From NCBI RefSeq assembly GCF_014467285.1, contig NZ_NKHR01000002.1, positions 1 through 64,000 of the forward strand: DNA of 64,000 nucleotides, in the 5' to 3' direction. Source of the stretch: Xenorhabdus sp014467285 (GTDB taxonomy: Bacteria; Pseudomonadota; Gammaproteobacteria; Enterobacterales; Enterobacteriaceae). Of this stretch, positions 26,456 to 34,214 are shown piece after piece. The translations under genes and the position numbers were made by a program. The notes under the pieces were generated by a model. That model did not search any database and was not told where the DNA came from. It saw only the letters and a program-made list of their open reading frames with translations. Within the stretch, counting starts at the first letter, position 1. The number at the start of each line of letters is the position of its first letter.

Positions 26456-27742
26456 CTATTTTGTATTTTGACTGAGCTTTTCAAGTTGATTGAAATAATC
26501 AGGGAATGTTTTTGCCGTACAACCCGGATCAAGAATGGTGATTGGAGTATCCGACAAGGCCACCAGCGAAAAACACATCGCAATCCGGTGATCATTATAG
26601 GTTTCAATTTCAGCATGGTTGAGTTTTTTTGGTGGAGTTACGCGGATATAGTCATGCCCTTCTTCTACTTCTGCACCTATTTTGCGTAATTCAGTCGCCA
26701 TTGCATTGAGTCGATCCGTTTCTTTTACCCGCCAGTTATAGATATTGCGGATAACCGTTTCTCCCTGAGCGAACAGAGCCGTTGTTGCAATAGTCATGGC
26801 GGCATCAGGAATTGCATTCATATCCATATCAATGCCAGTTAATGTACCGCGTTCGCATTCAACAAAATCATCACCCCAACGAATAATTGCACCCATCTTC
26901 TCCAGTACATTGGCAAATTTGGTATCCCCTTGCAGGCTATTTCTGCCAATACCTGTAACACGCACCGTTCCGCCTTTAATCGCCGCCGCTGCCAGAAAAT
27001 AAGAGGCTGATGAAGCATCGCCTTCTACTAAATACTGCCCCGGAGACAAATATTGTTGCTGCCCTTTAATGTAAAAAACCTGATGTTGGTGATGATTTAC
27101 CGTCACACCAAAGCTTTTCATCAGCGCTAACGTAATATCAATATAAGGTTTAGAAACCAAATCACCTTGGATATGGATTTCTGTGTCGTTATCTGCCAAT
27201 GGTGCAGCCATTAGCAAGGCTGTCAGGAATTGACTCGAAACACTGCCGTCTACGGTAACTTTTCCTCCAGAAAATCCGCCCTTGATATGCAGTGGCGGAT
27301 AATTTTCCTGTTCAAGATAGACAATTTCTGCCCCACCTTGACGCAGGGCGTCCACCAAGTGACCAATTGGGCGCTCTTTCATCCGTGGTTCACCGGTCAA
27401 CACTACGTTATTACTGCCTAAGCATAGTGCCGCTGCCAATGGGCGCATTGCTGTACCAGCATTACCCAAAAACAGTTCTATCCCGCTTTTACCCGTCATA
27501 CGCCCTCCAATACCATCAACTTCACAAATGGTGCGATCGGCGGACAGGCGACAGGAAATACCTAACGCAGTCAGCGCATTAAGCATGTGACGAATATCGT
27601 CACTATCCAATAAATTAGTGAGCCGGGTTGTTCCCTTAGCAAAAGCAGCGAGTAACAGAGCACGATTGGAAACACTCTTAGAGCCGGGCAGGTTAATTGT
27701 TCCATTAATACGGGAAATAGGTTGTAACGTCAGGGATTGCAT
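26456..27742 (-). CDS. aroA: 3-phosphoshikimate 1-carboxyvinyltransferase (EPSP synthase)
   Basis: 428 aa. It transfers enolpyruvyl from PEP to shikimate 3-phosphate in the shikimate pathway. Class I motifs: LPGSKSVSNRALLLAAFA, FLGNAGTAMRPLAAAL (the glyphosate-sensitive loop with G, T and P as in E. coli), GEPRMKERPI, and YNDHRIAMCFSL. It lies 109 bp downstream of serC with a hairpin between them, the serC-aroA mixed operon typical of enterobacteria. Confidence 0.98.
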   Translation of the reverse strand: MQSLTLQPISRINGTINLPGSKSVSNRALLLAAFAKGTTRLTNLLDSDDIRHMLNALTALGISCRLSADRTICEVDGIGGRMTGKSGIELFLGNAGTAMRPLAAALCLGSNNVVLTGEPRMKERPIGHLVDALRQGGAEIVYLEQENYPPLHIKGGFSGGKVTVDGSVSSQFLTALLMAAPLADNDTEIHIQGDLVSKPYIDITLALMKSFGVTVNHHQHQVFYIKGQQQYLSPGQYLVEGDASSASYFLAAAAIKGGTVRVTGIGRNSLQGDTKFANVLEKMGAIIRWGDDFVECERGTLTGIDMDMNAIPDAAMTIATTALFAQGETVIRNIYNWRVKETDRLNAMATELRKIGAEVEEGHDYIRVTPPKKLNHAEIETYNDHRIAMCFSLVALSDTPITILDPGCTAKTFPDYFNQLEKLSQNTK

Positions 27743-27816
27743 AATAGAAAGGTGTCTCCGGTTCTTAACACACTATATTTTTAATTTGATTTGTGGGATA
27801 AATCGAGAATATTAAT

Positions 27817-27840
27817 ATCGGGAGGTTCTATCCTCCCGAT
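27817..27840 (-). terminator. Hairpin between serC and aroA
   Basis: A 9-bp perfect stem (ATCGGGAGG / CCTCCCGAT) with a 6-nt loop, 11 bp after the serC stop. The stretch beyond it on the minus strand is not T-rich. An attenuator that lowers aroA relative to serC, or an mRNA-stabilising hairpin, is plausible. Confidence 0.55.
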
Positions 27841-27851
27841 GAAGAAAAACA

Positions 27852-28940
27852 TTATGCGTTATGGTGTTCAAAATCAGCCATAAACTCAACCAACGCTTTT
27901 ATACCTTCATAAGGCATAGCGTTATAAATGGAAGCACGAGCCCCGCCCGCCACTTTGTGTCCTTTCAAGGCATGTAGTCCACTTGCGTATGCCTCTTCCA
28001 AAAACTGACCATCCAGCGCCGGATTAGCCAGTTGGAATGGAACATTCATAATAGAACGGTTTTGAGGTGCAACCCGGTTGATATACAAAGTGCTATTATC
28101 AATGGCACGATAGAGGTATTCTGCTTTTGCATGGTTGCGTTTTTTGATTTCTTGCAGCCCACCCTGCTCTTTCAGCCATTTGAATACCATGCCAGACAGA
28201 TACCATGCAAATGTGGGTGGTGTGTTGTACATAGAGCCGCATTGAGCTTGCACGGTATAATCCAGAATGGATGGAGTATGTTTGTGTGCTTTACCCAATA
28301 GATCTTCACGGATAATGACCACGGTAATTCCTGCTGGCCCAATATTTTTTTGTGCGCCGGCATAAATGACGCCATAACGGCTAACATCAATTGGTGCAGA
28401 AAGAATGGTTGAAGAATAATCGGCAATCACAATTTTATCATCACCAAAATCAGGCTCTTCAAAAATTGCAACGCCTTCAATCGTTTCATTAGGACAATAA
28501 TGGATATAAGCGGCATCACTGCTCAAAGCCCATTCACTCATCGGCTTCACACTGGTTGCACCCTCTGTATCTACCCTGATATCAATGACATTTGGTGTGC
28601 AATATTTTTCTGCTTCTTTCGCTGCACATTCAGACCAATAACCACTAACAATATAATCTGCTGTTGTTTTGTCACCCAGTAAATTCAGTGGCAATGCTGA
28701 GAATTGCCCACGAGCCCCGCCATGGCAAAAAAGCACTTTGTAATTCTCAGGTATCGCTAATAAATCTCGAAGGTCTTTTTCTGCTTCTGCCGCAACCGCT
28801 ATAAATTCTTTGCTGCGGTGGCTGATTTCCATCACAGATGTTCCCAGACCGTGCCAGCTACAAAGTTCCTGTTCTGCACGGCGCAATACTTCTGCTGGTA
28901 ACATAGCTGGACCAGCGCTGAAATTATATACCTGACTCAT
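27852..28940 (-). CDS. serC: Phosphoserine/phosphohydroxythreonine aminotransferase
   Basis: 362 aa from the ATG at 28940 (MSQVYNFSAGPAMLPAEVL), the E. coli length; the longer frame to 29000 is rejected. It is a PLP-dependent class V aminotransferase in serine and pyridoxal phosphate synthesis. The PLP lysine is in YAGAQKNIGPAG; the cofactor region CHGGARGQFSALPLNLL and substrate region RASIYNAMP are present. First gene of serC-aroA. Confidence 0.98.
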   Translation of the reverse strand: MSQVYNFSAGPAMLPAEVLRRAEQELCSWHGLGTSVMEISHRSKEFIAVAAEAEKDLRDLLAIPENYKVLFCHGGARGQFSALPLNLLGDKTTADYIVSGYWSECAAKEAEKYCTPNVIDIRVDTEGATSVKPMSEWALSSDAAYIHYCPNETIEGVAIFEEPDFGDDKIVIADYSSTILSAPIDVSRYGVIYAGAQKNIGPAGITVVIIREDLLGKAHKHTPSILDYTVQAQCGSMYNTPPTFAWYLSGMVFKWLKEQGGLQEIKKRNHAKAEYLYRAIDNSTLYINRVAPQNRSIMNVPFQLANPALDGQFLEEAYASGLHALKGHKVAGGARASIYNAMPYEGIKALVEFMADFEHHNA

Positions 28941-29441
28941 TAACCTCAACCTCACCCTATCAATGGATATAAATAAAATCGGACATATTGGTTTTATCAC
29001 TCCCGCTCTGCTGCTGCAATGGTTATTAAGAGATTGTTTAAACTATTGTTGCAACCTATTGAACCGCTGGCAGATAGATTATGTTACCGAGGATTTGATT
29101 ATTAAAAATACCAATGAGAAAATCAGGATAATATTTTTAGGCCATATAAAAGATTTAAAATACACTTCAAGAATAATTTACTCCCACAAATATAAACACA
29201 TGGATACTTCATTCCAATGAAAACATGAGAAAGCAATATATTAACAAGGAAGGATTAATTAATATAATTGGGGTATTAATTAACAACTAGAATTTTGTCA
29301 TCTTAACTAAGCGTATTAATCGCTTAATATACGAAGTACTCTTGTATCTACATAAAAGAAAAGCTTTATCCATTGCTGTATATCGGCCCGGTTTTATCAT
29401 GGGAGATAGTTTGATGGGAGATAGGATTTCTATTCACCTAT
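28941..29441. other. Gene-free region between serC and the IS
   Basis: About 500 bp upstream of serC, AT-rich. An 85-aa plus-strand frame at 28963-29220 has no recognisable motif or ribosome-binding site and is not called. An 11-bp direct repeat, ATGGGAGATAG, occurs at 29399-29409 and 29414-29424 next to the insertion. The serC promoter must lie near 28950-29100 but no convincing -35/-10 pair was picked. Confidence 0.5.
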
Positions 29442-29469
29442 CAGGGCGGGATTCCACTTTGTATTAAGT

Positions 29470-29742
29470 TTAATCAAATATAAGCTGACTACGGAATTCC
29501 GCTGACCACATTGCTCTTCGGCGTTTAGCGGCCTGACTGTCCTTTATACTGGTATTTTGTTTAATCACATTTAATGCAATTCGATTAAANNNNNNNNNNN
29601 NNNNNNNNNNNNNNNNNNNNNNNNNNNNNNNNNNNNNNNNNNNNNNNNNNNNNNNNNNNNNNNNNNNNNNNNNNNNNNNNNNNNNNNNNTTGATATCAGA
29701 ACGCGGGTCATCGATCTTACTGATAAAGTTAAAAATACTCAT
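29470..29742 (-). pseudogene. ISAs1-family transposase, both ends visible, middle in N gap
   Basis: The N-terminus (MSIFNFISKIDDPRSDI) matches the start of H-repeat/ISAs1 transposases, where a D-P-R motif opens the DDE_Tnp_1-associated domain. The C-terminus (FNRIALNVIKQNTSIKDSQAAKRRRAMW) matches the family tail RRIALNLLKQ...SIK...KR. The catalytic DDE core lies in the 100-N gap. Both ends happen to be in the same frame across the gap, but the real gene is probably near 370 aa and may be intact. Listed as pseudogene only because it cannot be read. Confidence 0.75.
29590..29689. other. Assembly gap of exactly 100 N
   Basis: A run of 100 N, the conventional placeholder for a scaffold gap of unknown size. 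It falls inside the transposase, consistent with a repeat-induced contig break. Confidence 0.99.
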
Positions 29743-29960
29743 TATTACGATCGCTATTTTTATGGAATAGCGTGATCTTATCGTTTTAATGAGAGAAAGA
29801 GCTATAAGAAGTTATATTCTGGTCTTTATTTAACCTAAATAACCTTACTAAATATATGAGATCTCACCCTGATTCACCTATGGATAATCATTTATTAGCA
29901 CGTTATCTCTTTTATTGGGGACAAATCGGGCATATATCATAATTAAATGTTTTAAGCAAA

Positions 29961-29993
29961 AACCAGAAAGACGCATAAAGCATCTTTCTGGTT
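29961..29993. terminator. Terminator after ansB
   Basis: An 11-bp stem (AACCAGAAAGA / TCTTTCTGGTT) with an 11-nt loop, 28 bp beyond the ansB stop. On the minus strand the stem is followed by TTTGCTTAAAAC. Good terminator for ansB. Confidence 0.8.
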
Positions 29994-30020
29994 TCTTTAC
30001 ATCAATAATTAAATCAGGAA

Positions 30021-31064
30021 TTAATACTTACCGAACATTTCCTGAATTTTTGCCACATCAGTAGTCTGAGTCAGCGCCAGTTGCAGAAGAACACGCGCTT
30101 TCTGTGGGTTCAAACGCTCAGACGCTACAAATCCATACTTGCTGTCGTTAACTTCAGCATTCTGGGTGGTGTAACCAAAAGGAATACGACTGGAGCGAAC
30201 AACAACGACACCCTCTTTAGCTGCTTTAGTCAACGTGTCGAAAATGGACTTATAGATGTTACCGTTACCTACACCCGCACTAATGATGCCCTGATAACCA
30301 TTTTCAACGAAAGCTTTCGCTGGCAGATCAGATGCGTTGGAGTAGTTATAAACAATGCCAACTTTTGGCAGTTTGTCCAATTCGCTAACATCAAAAGCCG
30401 CTTTGTTAGTTTTTACTGGCGCTGCGGAATAGTAGTTAACTTTGCCGTTATGAACAAAACCCTGTGCACCGGAATTTACAGCCTGGAATGCCTGAACTTC
30501 CGTTGTGCTCAATTTACCGATGTCACGACCATGAATAACGGAATCATTCATCGCCAGCAAAACGCCACGGTTTGCAGAGTTTTTATCCGCAGCAACAACA
30601 ACCGCGTTGTACAAGTTCAATGGGCCATCAGCACCCAAAGCGGTGGATGGACGCATAGCACCAACCATCACGATAGGTTTTTGGCATTGAGTCGTTAAAT
30701 CAAGGAAGTAAGCCGTTTCTTCCATGGTATCAGTACCATGGGTGATAACGAAACCATCGGTTTTACCACAATCAGCATTGATTTTTTTCGCCAGAGTCAA
30801 CCAAACCTGATCGTTCATGTCCTGCGAACCAATGCTGACAACTTGCTCGCCTTTCAAATCAGCAATGTTTCTGATTGCCGGCACTGCGTTCAGCAATGAA
30901 TCAACACCGACTTTACCGGCAGTATAACTAGATTGAGTTGCAGATTCACCACCCCCGGCAATCGTGCCGCCAGTTGCCAAAACAGTAATATTTGGCAAAG
31001 CAAAAGCAGAACCGCTAACTAAAGCCAAAAAACCGGCTATTGCTGTCATTTTAGTCTTTTTCAT
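30021..31064 (-). CDS. ansB: Type II (periplasmic) L-asparaginase
   Basis: 347 aa with a signal peptide (MKKTKMTAIAGFLALVSGSAFA, cleavage near residue 22). It hydrolyses asparagine to aspartate and ammonia in the periplasm. Active-site motifs: ITVLATGGTIAGG (catalytic Thr), GFVITHGTDTMEET (second Thr-Asp pair), and MVGAMRPSTALGADGPLN. In E. coli ansB is elsewhere and is activated by CRP and FNR for anaerobic growth; here it lies between serC and ycaO. Divergent from ycaO over 148 bp. Confidence 0.97.
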   Translation of the reverse strand: MKKTKMTAIAGFLALVSGSAFALPNITVLATGGTIAGGGESATQSSYTAGKVGVDSLLNAVPAIRNIADLKGEQVVSIGSQDMNDQVWLTLAKKINADCGKTDGFVITHGTDTMEETAYFLDLTTQCQKPIVMVGAMRPSTALGADGPLNLYNAVVVAADKNSANRGVLLAMNDSVIHGRDIGKLSTTEVQAFQAVNSGAQGFVHNGKVNYYSAAPVKTNKAAFDVSELDKLPKVGIVYNYSNASDLPAKAFVENGYQGIISAGVGNGNIYKSIFDTLTKAAKEGVVVVRSSRIPFGYTTQNAEVNDSKYGFVASERLNPQKARVLLQLALTQTTDVAKIQEMFGKY

Positions 31065-31212
31065 TATTCAACCTCTTGTAAAAAAAGCTATTTTATTATG
31101 TAAACTAAGAATAAATAAACTCTAATTAACAATAATTTTTGGGAATTGATAGAGCGGATGAAAAAAACGCCGTATGATATGCGGTCTTTAGCATAAATTG
31201 AAGTGAATCACG

Positions 31213-32973
31213 ATGACGCAAACCTATATCCCAGGCAAAGATGCCGCATTGGAAGACTCCATTAATCGTTTCCAGCATAAGCTGGAATCTCTCGGTTTTA
31301 ATATTGAAGAAGCCTCATGGCTGAATCCTGTACCAAATGTCTGGTCAGTACATATCCGCGATCGTGACTGCCCTCTGTGCTTTACCAATGGTAAGGGAGC
31401 CAGCAAAAAAGCGGCATTGGCTTCTGCATTGGGAGAATATTTTGAGCGTCTATCGACAAACTATTTCTTTGCTGATTTTTACCTTGGCGATACTGTTGCC
31501 AAAGGCGAATTTGTTCATTATCCGACTGAAAAATGGTTCCCTCTGCCGGAAGATGATTCTCTGCCAGAAGGGATTTTAGATGAGCGCCTGCATCGTTTTT
31601 ACAATCCAGATAATGCGCTCTGTGCCAGCCAATTGATTGACCTGCAATCGGGTAATGAGGAGCGTGGTATCTGTGCCTTACCATTCACGCGCCAATCAGA
31701 TAACCAGGCTATTTATATTCCGATGAACATTGTCGGAAATCTGTATGTTTCAAACGGCATGTCCGCCGGAAATACCATGAACGAAGCCCGCGTTCAGGGG
31801 TTGTCTGAGGTGTTCGAACGTTATGTGAAAAACCGTATTATCGCAGAACGCATCAGCTTGCCTGAAATTCCACAGGATGTTATGAACCGCTATCCTGCCG
31901 TAGTTGAAGCAGTCAACAAATTGCAGGAAGAAGGCTTCCCGCTTTATTGCTACGATGCCTCACTCGGTGGTCAATTCCCTGTAATTTGTGTTGTATTGTT
32001 CAATCCGAATAATGGTACTTGCTTCGCATCCTTTGGTGCTCATCCTGATTTTGGCGTTGCGCTGGAACGCACTGTTACAGAGCTGCTGCAAGGGCGCAGC
32101 CTGAAAGATCTGGATGTCTTTACTCCACCAAGTTTTGATGATGAAGAAGTCTCTGAGCATACTAATCTGGAAACTCACTTTATTGATTCGAGCGGTGCAA
32201 TCAGTTGGGATCTTTTCAAACAGGATGCCGATTATGAATTTGCTGACTGGAGTTTCAGTGGTACGACAGAGGAAGAGTTTGCCACTCTGATGGGAATCTT
32301 CAATACGCTGGATGCTGAAGTCTACATTGCAGATTACGAACATCTTGGCGTTTACGCATGTCGCATTCTGGTTCCTGGCATGTCAGATATTTATCCGGTT
32401 GAAGATTTACACATTGCCAATAACACGATGGGCACGCATCTGCGTGACACGATCCTGGCGTTACCGGACAGTCAATGGCAGCCGGAAGAGTATCTTGCCT
32501 TTCTCGAACTATTGGACGATGAAGGACTGGATGATTTCACCCGCGTTCGTGAATTATTAGGTATTGCTGCGGGTAAAGATAACGGCTGGAGCAATCTGCG
32601 TATCGGTGAATTGAAATCTATGCTGGCACTGGCTGGTAACGATTCGGAACAAGCCCTGATCTGGGTTGAATGGACACAGGATTTCAATGCCTCTGTCTTT
32701 ACCGCTGAGAGAGCTAATTACTATCGCTGCCTGCAAACACTGCTGCTATTAACTCAGGAAGAAGATCGCGAACCCGCACAGTATTATCAAGCATTCGTTA
32801 AGATGTATGGGCAAGATACGGTTGATGCTGCTTCCGCTGCTATTGCTGGGGAGAACTGTTTCCACGGTTTATGGTCTGTTGATTCAGAATTAAAAGCATT
32901 GCCCGCGCATCAGGCATTGTTGAATGCTTATGAAAAACTGCAAAAAGCTAAACGTGAGTTTTGGGCGAAATAA
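31213..32973 (+). CDS. ycaO: YcaO, ribosomal protein S12 methylthiotransferase accessory factor
   Basis: 586 aa, identical in length to E. coli YcaO. The YcaO ATP-binding fold shows GKGASKKAALASALGEYFERLS and SEVFERYVKNRI with its ExxxR-type metal/ATP residues. The C-terminal part is a TPR-like extension. In E. coli it enhances RimO-dependent beta-methylthiolation of S12. Homologues form azolines in RiPPs, but this one has the housekeeping length and position (next to focA) and should not be read as part of a peptide cluster. Start ATG at 31213. Confidence 0.95.
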   Translation: MTQTYIPGKDAALEDSINRFQHKLESLGFNIEEASWLNPVPNVWSVHIRDRDCPLCFTNGKGASKKAALASALGEYFERLSTNYFFADFYLGDTVAKGEFVHYPTEKWFPLPEDDSLPEGILDERLHRFYNPDNALCASQLIDLQSGNEERGICALPFTRQSDNQAIYIPMNIVGNLYVSNGMSAGNTMNEARVQGLSEVFERYVKNRIIAERISLPEIPQDVMNRYPAVVEAVNKLQEEGFPLYCYDASLGGQFPVICVVLFNPNNGTCFASFGAHPDFGVALERTVTELLQGRSLKDLDVFTPPSFDDEEVSEHTNLETHFIDSSGAISWDLFKQDADYEFADWSFSGTTEEEFATLMGIFNTLDAEVYIADYEHLGVYACRILVPGMSDIYPVEDLHIANNTMGTHLRDTILALPDSQWQPEEYLAFLELLDDEGLDDFTRVRELLGIAAGKDNGWSNLRIGELKSMLALAGNDSEQALIWVEWTQDFNASVFTAERANYYRCLQTLLLLTQEEDREPAQYYQAFVKMYGQDTVDAASAAIAGENCFHGLWSVDSELKALPAHQALLNAYEKLQKAKREFWAK

Positions 32974-33301
32974 TTAAACTGTTACATTAAAGTTTATTAA
33001 CTATAAAAAGTAAAATTCAGGTTAAATATAATTTATTTCAAAACAACAAATAAATGACAATTTGACCTGTTATTTTACTTTTCCATCTGAACTCTCTAAA
33101 ACCCCCTACATAAAATATTTTTATAAATTTTAAAAAATATTTTTTCTTTATAATCAAAGTGATAAAATAATAACGCTGCATTTTGACGTCCATAGTTCAC
33201 CAAACTTTCGGGCTAATATGATCCATATCAAATTCAGGTCAATGTCCATTTGTTACTATCATTGCGTGCTACAATTATTTAAGGATAAAGAGAGTGTTAG
33301 G
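32974..33301. other. Regulatory region upstream of focA-pflB
   Basis: 328 bp, very AT-rich, no gene. It contains the FNR-like box at 33218-33231. Multiple promoters with FNR and ArcA control are known for E. coli focA-pfl; individual promoters could not be resolved here. Confidence 0.6.
33218..33231 (+). promoter_or_regulatory. FNR-like binding site upstream of focA
   Basis: ATGATCCATATCAA matches the FNR consensus TTGAT-N4-ATCAA at 9 of 10 positions. It lies 70 bp upstream of the focA start, a fitting place for anaerobic activation of focA-pflB. Confidence 0.6.
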
Positions 33302-34159
33302 ATGAAAACTGACAACCCTTTTAATTTATTTCCACCTGCTGTAATGGCACAAATCTCTGATGATAGTGGTGTATATAAAGTCAATAAACACCCCGCAGTG
33401 ACGTACTTATCGGCAATCATGGCAGGTGTGTTTATCTCCATTGCTTTTGTTTTTTATATTACGGCAACAACAGGAACCTCATCCATTCCTTATGGATTGG
33501 CAAAATTGACGGGAGGGATCTGCTTTTCCCTTGGCTTGATGCTGGTGGTTATATGTGGTGTTGATCTTTTCACTTCCACGGTACTGACGATCATTTCAAA
33601 AGCAACAGGGCGCATTACGTGGTCACAGATGTTCAGGAACTGGATTAATGTTTATATCGGTAATCTGATTGGCGCGTTATTTTTTGTGATCCTAGTTTGG
33701 TTCTCAGGCCAGTATGCCGTTGCCAATGGTGCCTGGGGGCTGAATGTATTACAGACCGCGGATCACAAAATGCACCATACCTTTATTGAAGCGGTATGTT
33801 TGGGTATTTTAGCCAATTTGATGGTCTGCCTTTCGGTTTGGATCAGCTATGCCGGACGCAGTTTGACCGATAAATTATTCGCGTTGATACTCCCGATTGG
33901 GATGTTTGTTGCCAGCGGCTTTGAGCACAGTATCGCTAATATGTTTTTAATTCCGTTCGGGATCGTCATCAGAAACTTCGCGCCAGATGAATTCTGGGTG
34001 AGAGTGGGAGCAACCCCCGAACAGTTTCCTCAACTCACCATTTCGAACTTTATTACCGATAATCTGATCCCTGTAACGATAGGTAACATTATTGGTGGTG
34101 CTGTATTAGTTGGGTTGACTTATTGGTTTATTTATTTACGTGGCGGCAAAAAGCATTAA
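33302..34159 (+). CDS. focA: Formate channel FocA
   Basis: 285 aa from the ATG at 33302 (MKTDNPFNLFPPAVMAQI), matching E. coli length; the longer frame from 33218 runs through the FNR box and is rejected. It is a pentameric inner-membrane channel that exports and imports formate. Six hydrophobic segments, and the signatures AFVFYITATTGTSS, ADHKMHHTFIEAVCLGILANLMVCL and ASGFEHSIANMFLIPFGI (gating His region), are clear. It precedes pflB by 55 bp, so formate export is co-expressed with formate production. Confidence 0.97.
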   Translation: MKTDNPFNLFPPAVMAQISDDSGVYKVNKHPAVTYLSAIMAGVFISIAFVFYITATTGTSSIPYGLAKLTGGICFSLGLMLVVICGVDLFTSTVLTIISKATGRITWSQMFRNWINVYIGNLIGALFFVILVWFSGQYAVANGAWGLNVLQTADHKMHHTFIEAVCLGILANLMVCLSVWISYAGRSLTDKLFALILPIGMFVASGFEHSIANMFLIPFGIVIRNFAPDEFWVRVGATPEQFPQLTISNFITDNLIPVTIGNIIGGAVLVGLTYWFIYLRGGKKH

Positions 34160-34214
34160 CTGCGCCTCCACGCCAGATTTATTAAAATTTCCACTGTTAA
34201 AAGGTAGAAGTATC

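Larger units (their letters stand above)
29432..29881. mobile_element. ISAs1-type insertion sequence with 10-bp target duplication, interrupted by assembly gap
   Basis: ATTCACCTAT occurs at 29432-29441 and again at 29872-29881, flanking an element that begins CAGGGCGGGATTCCA (29442) and ends with the complement of CAGGGTGAGATCTCA (29871); the two ends match at 12 of the first 17 positions. A perfect 10-bp duplication is in the size range for the ISAs1 family, and the enclosed transposase fragments fit that family. The 100 N (29590-29689) hide most of the element, so true length is unknown (family about 1.1-1.4 kb). The repeat probably caused the break in assembly. Confidence 0.85.

Noticed and set aside
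28963..29220. 85-aa frame in the serC upstream region
   Set aside because: No ribosome-binding site, no motif, and it overlaps the likely serC promoter.
30081..30698. 205-aa plus-strand frame opposite ansB
   Set aside because: Antisense to a clear asparaginase gene, no recognisable motif or ribosome-binding site.
31213..32973. YcaO as part of a RiPP (azoline) cluster
   Set aside because: Length, sequence and position beside focA match the housekeeping S12 accessory factor, and no precursor peptide is next to it; it is 24 kb from the accessory operon.
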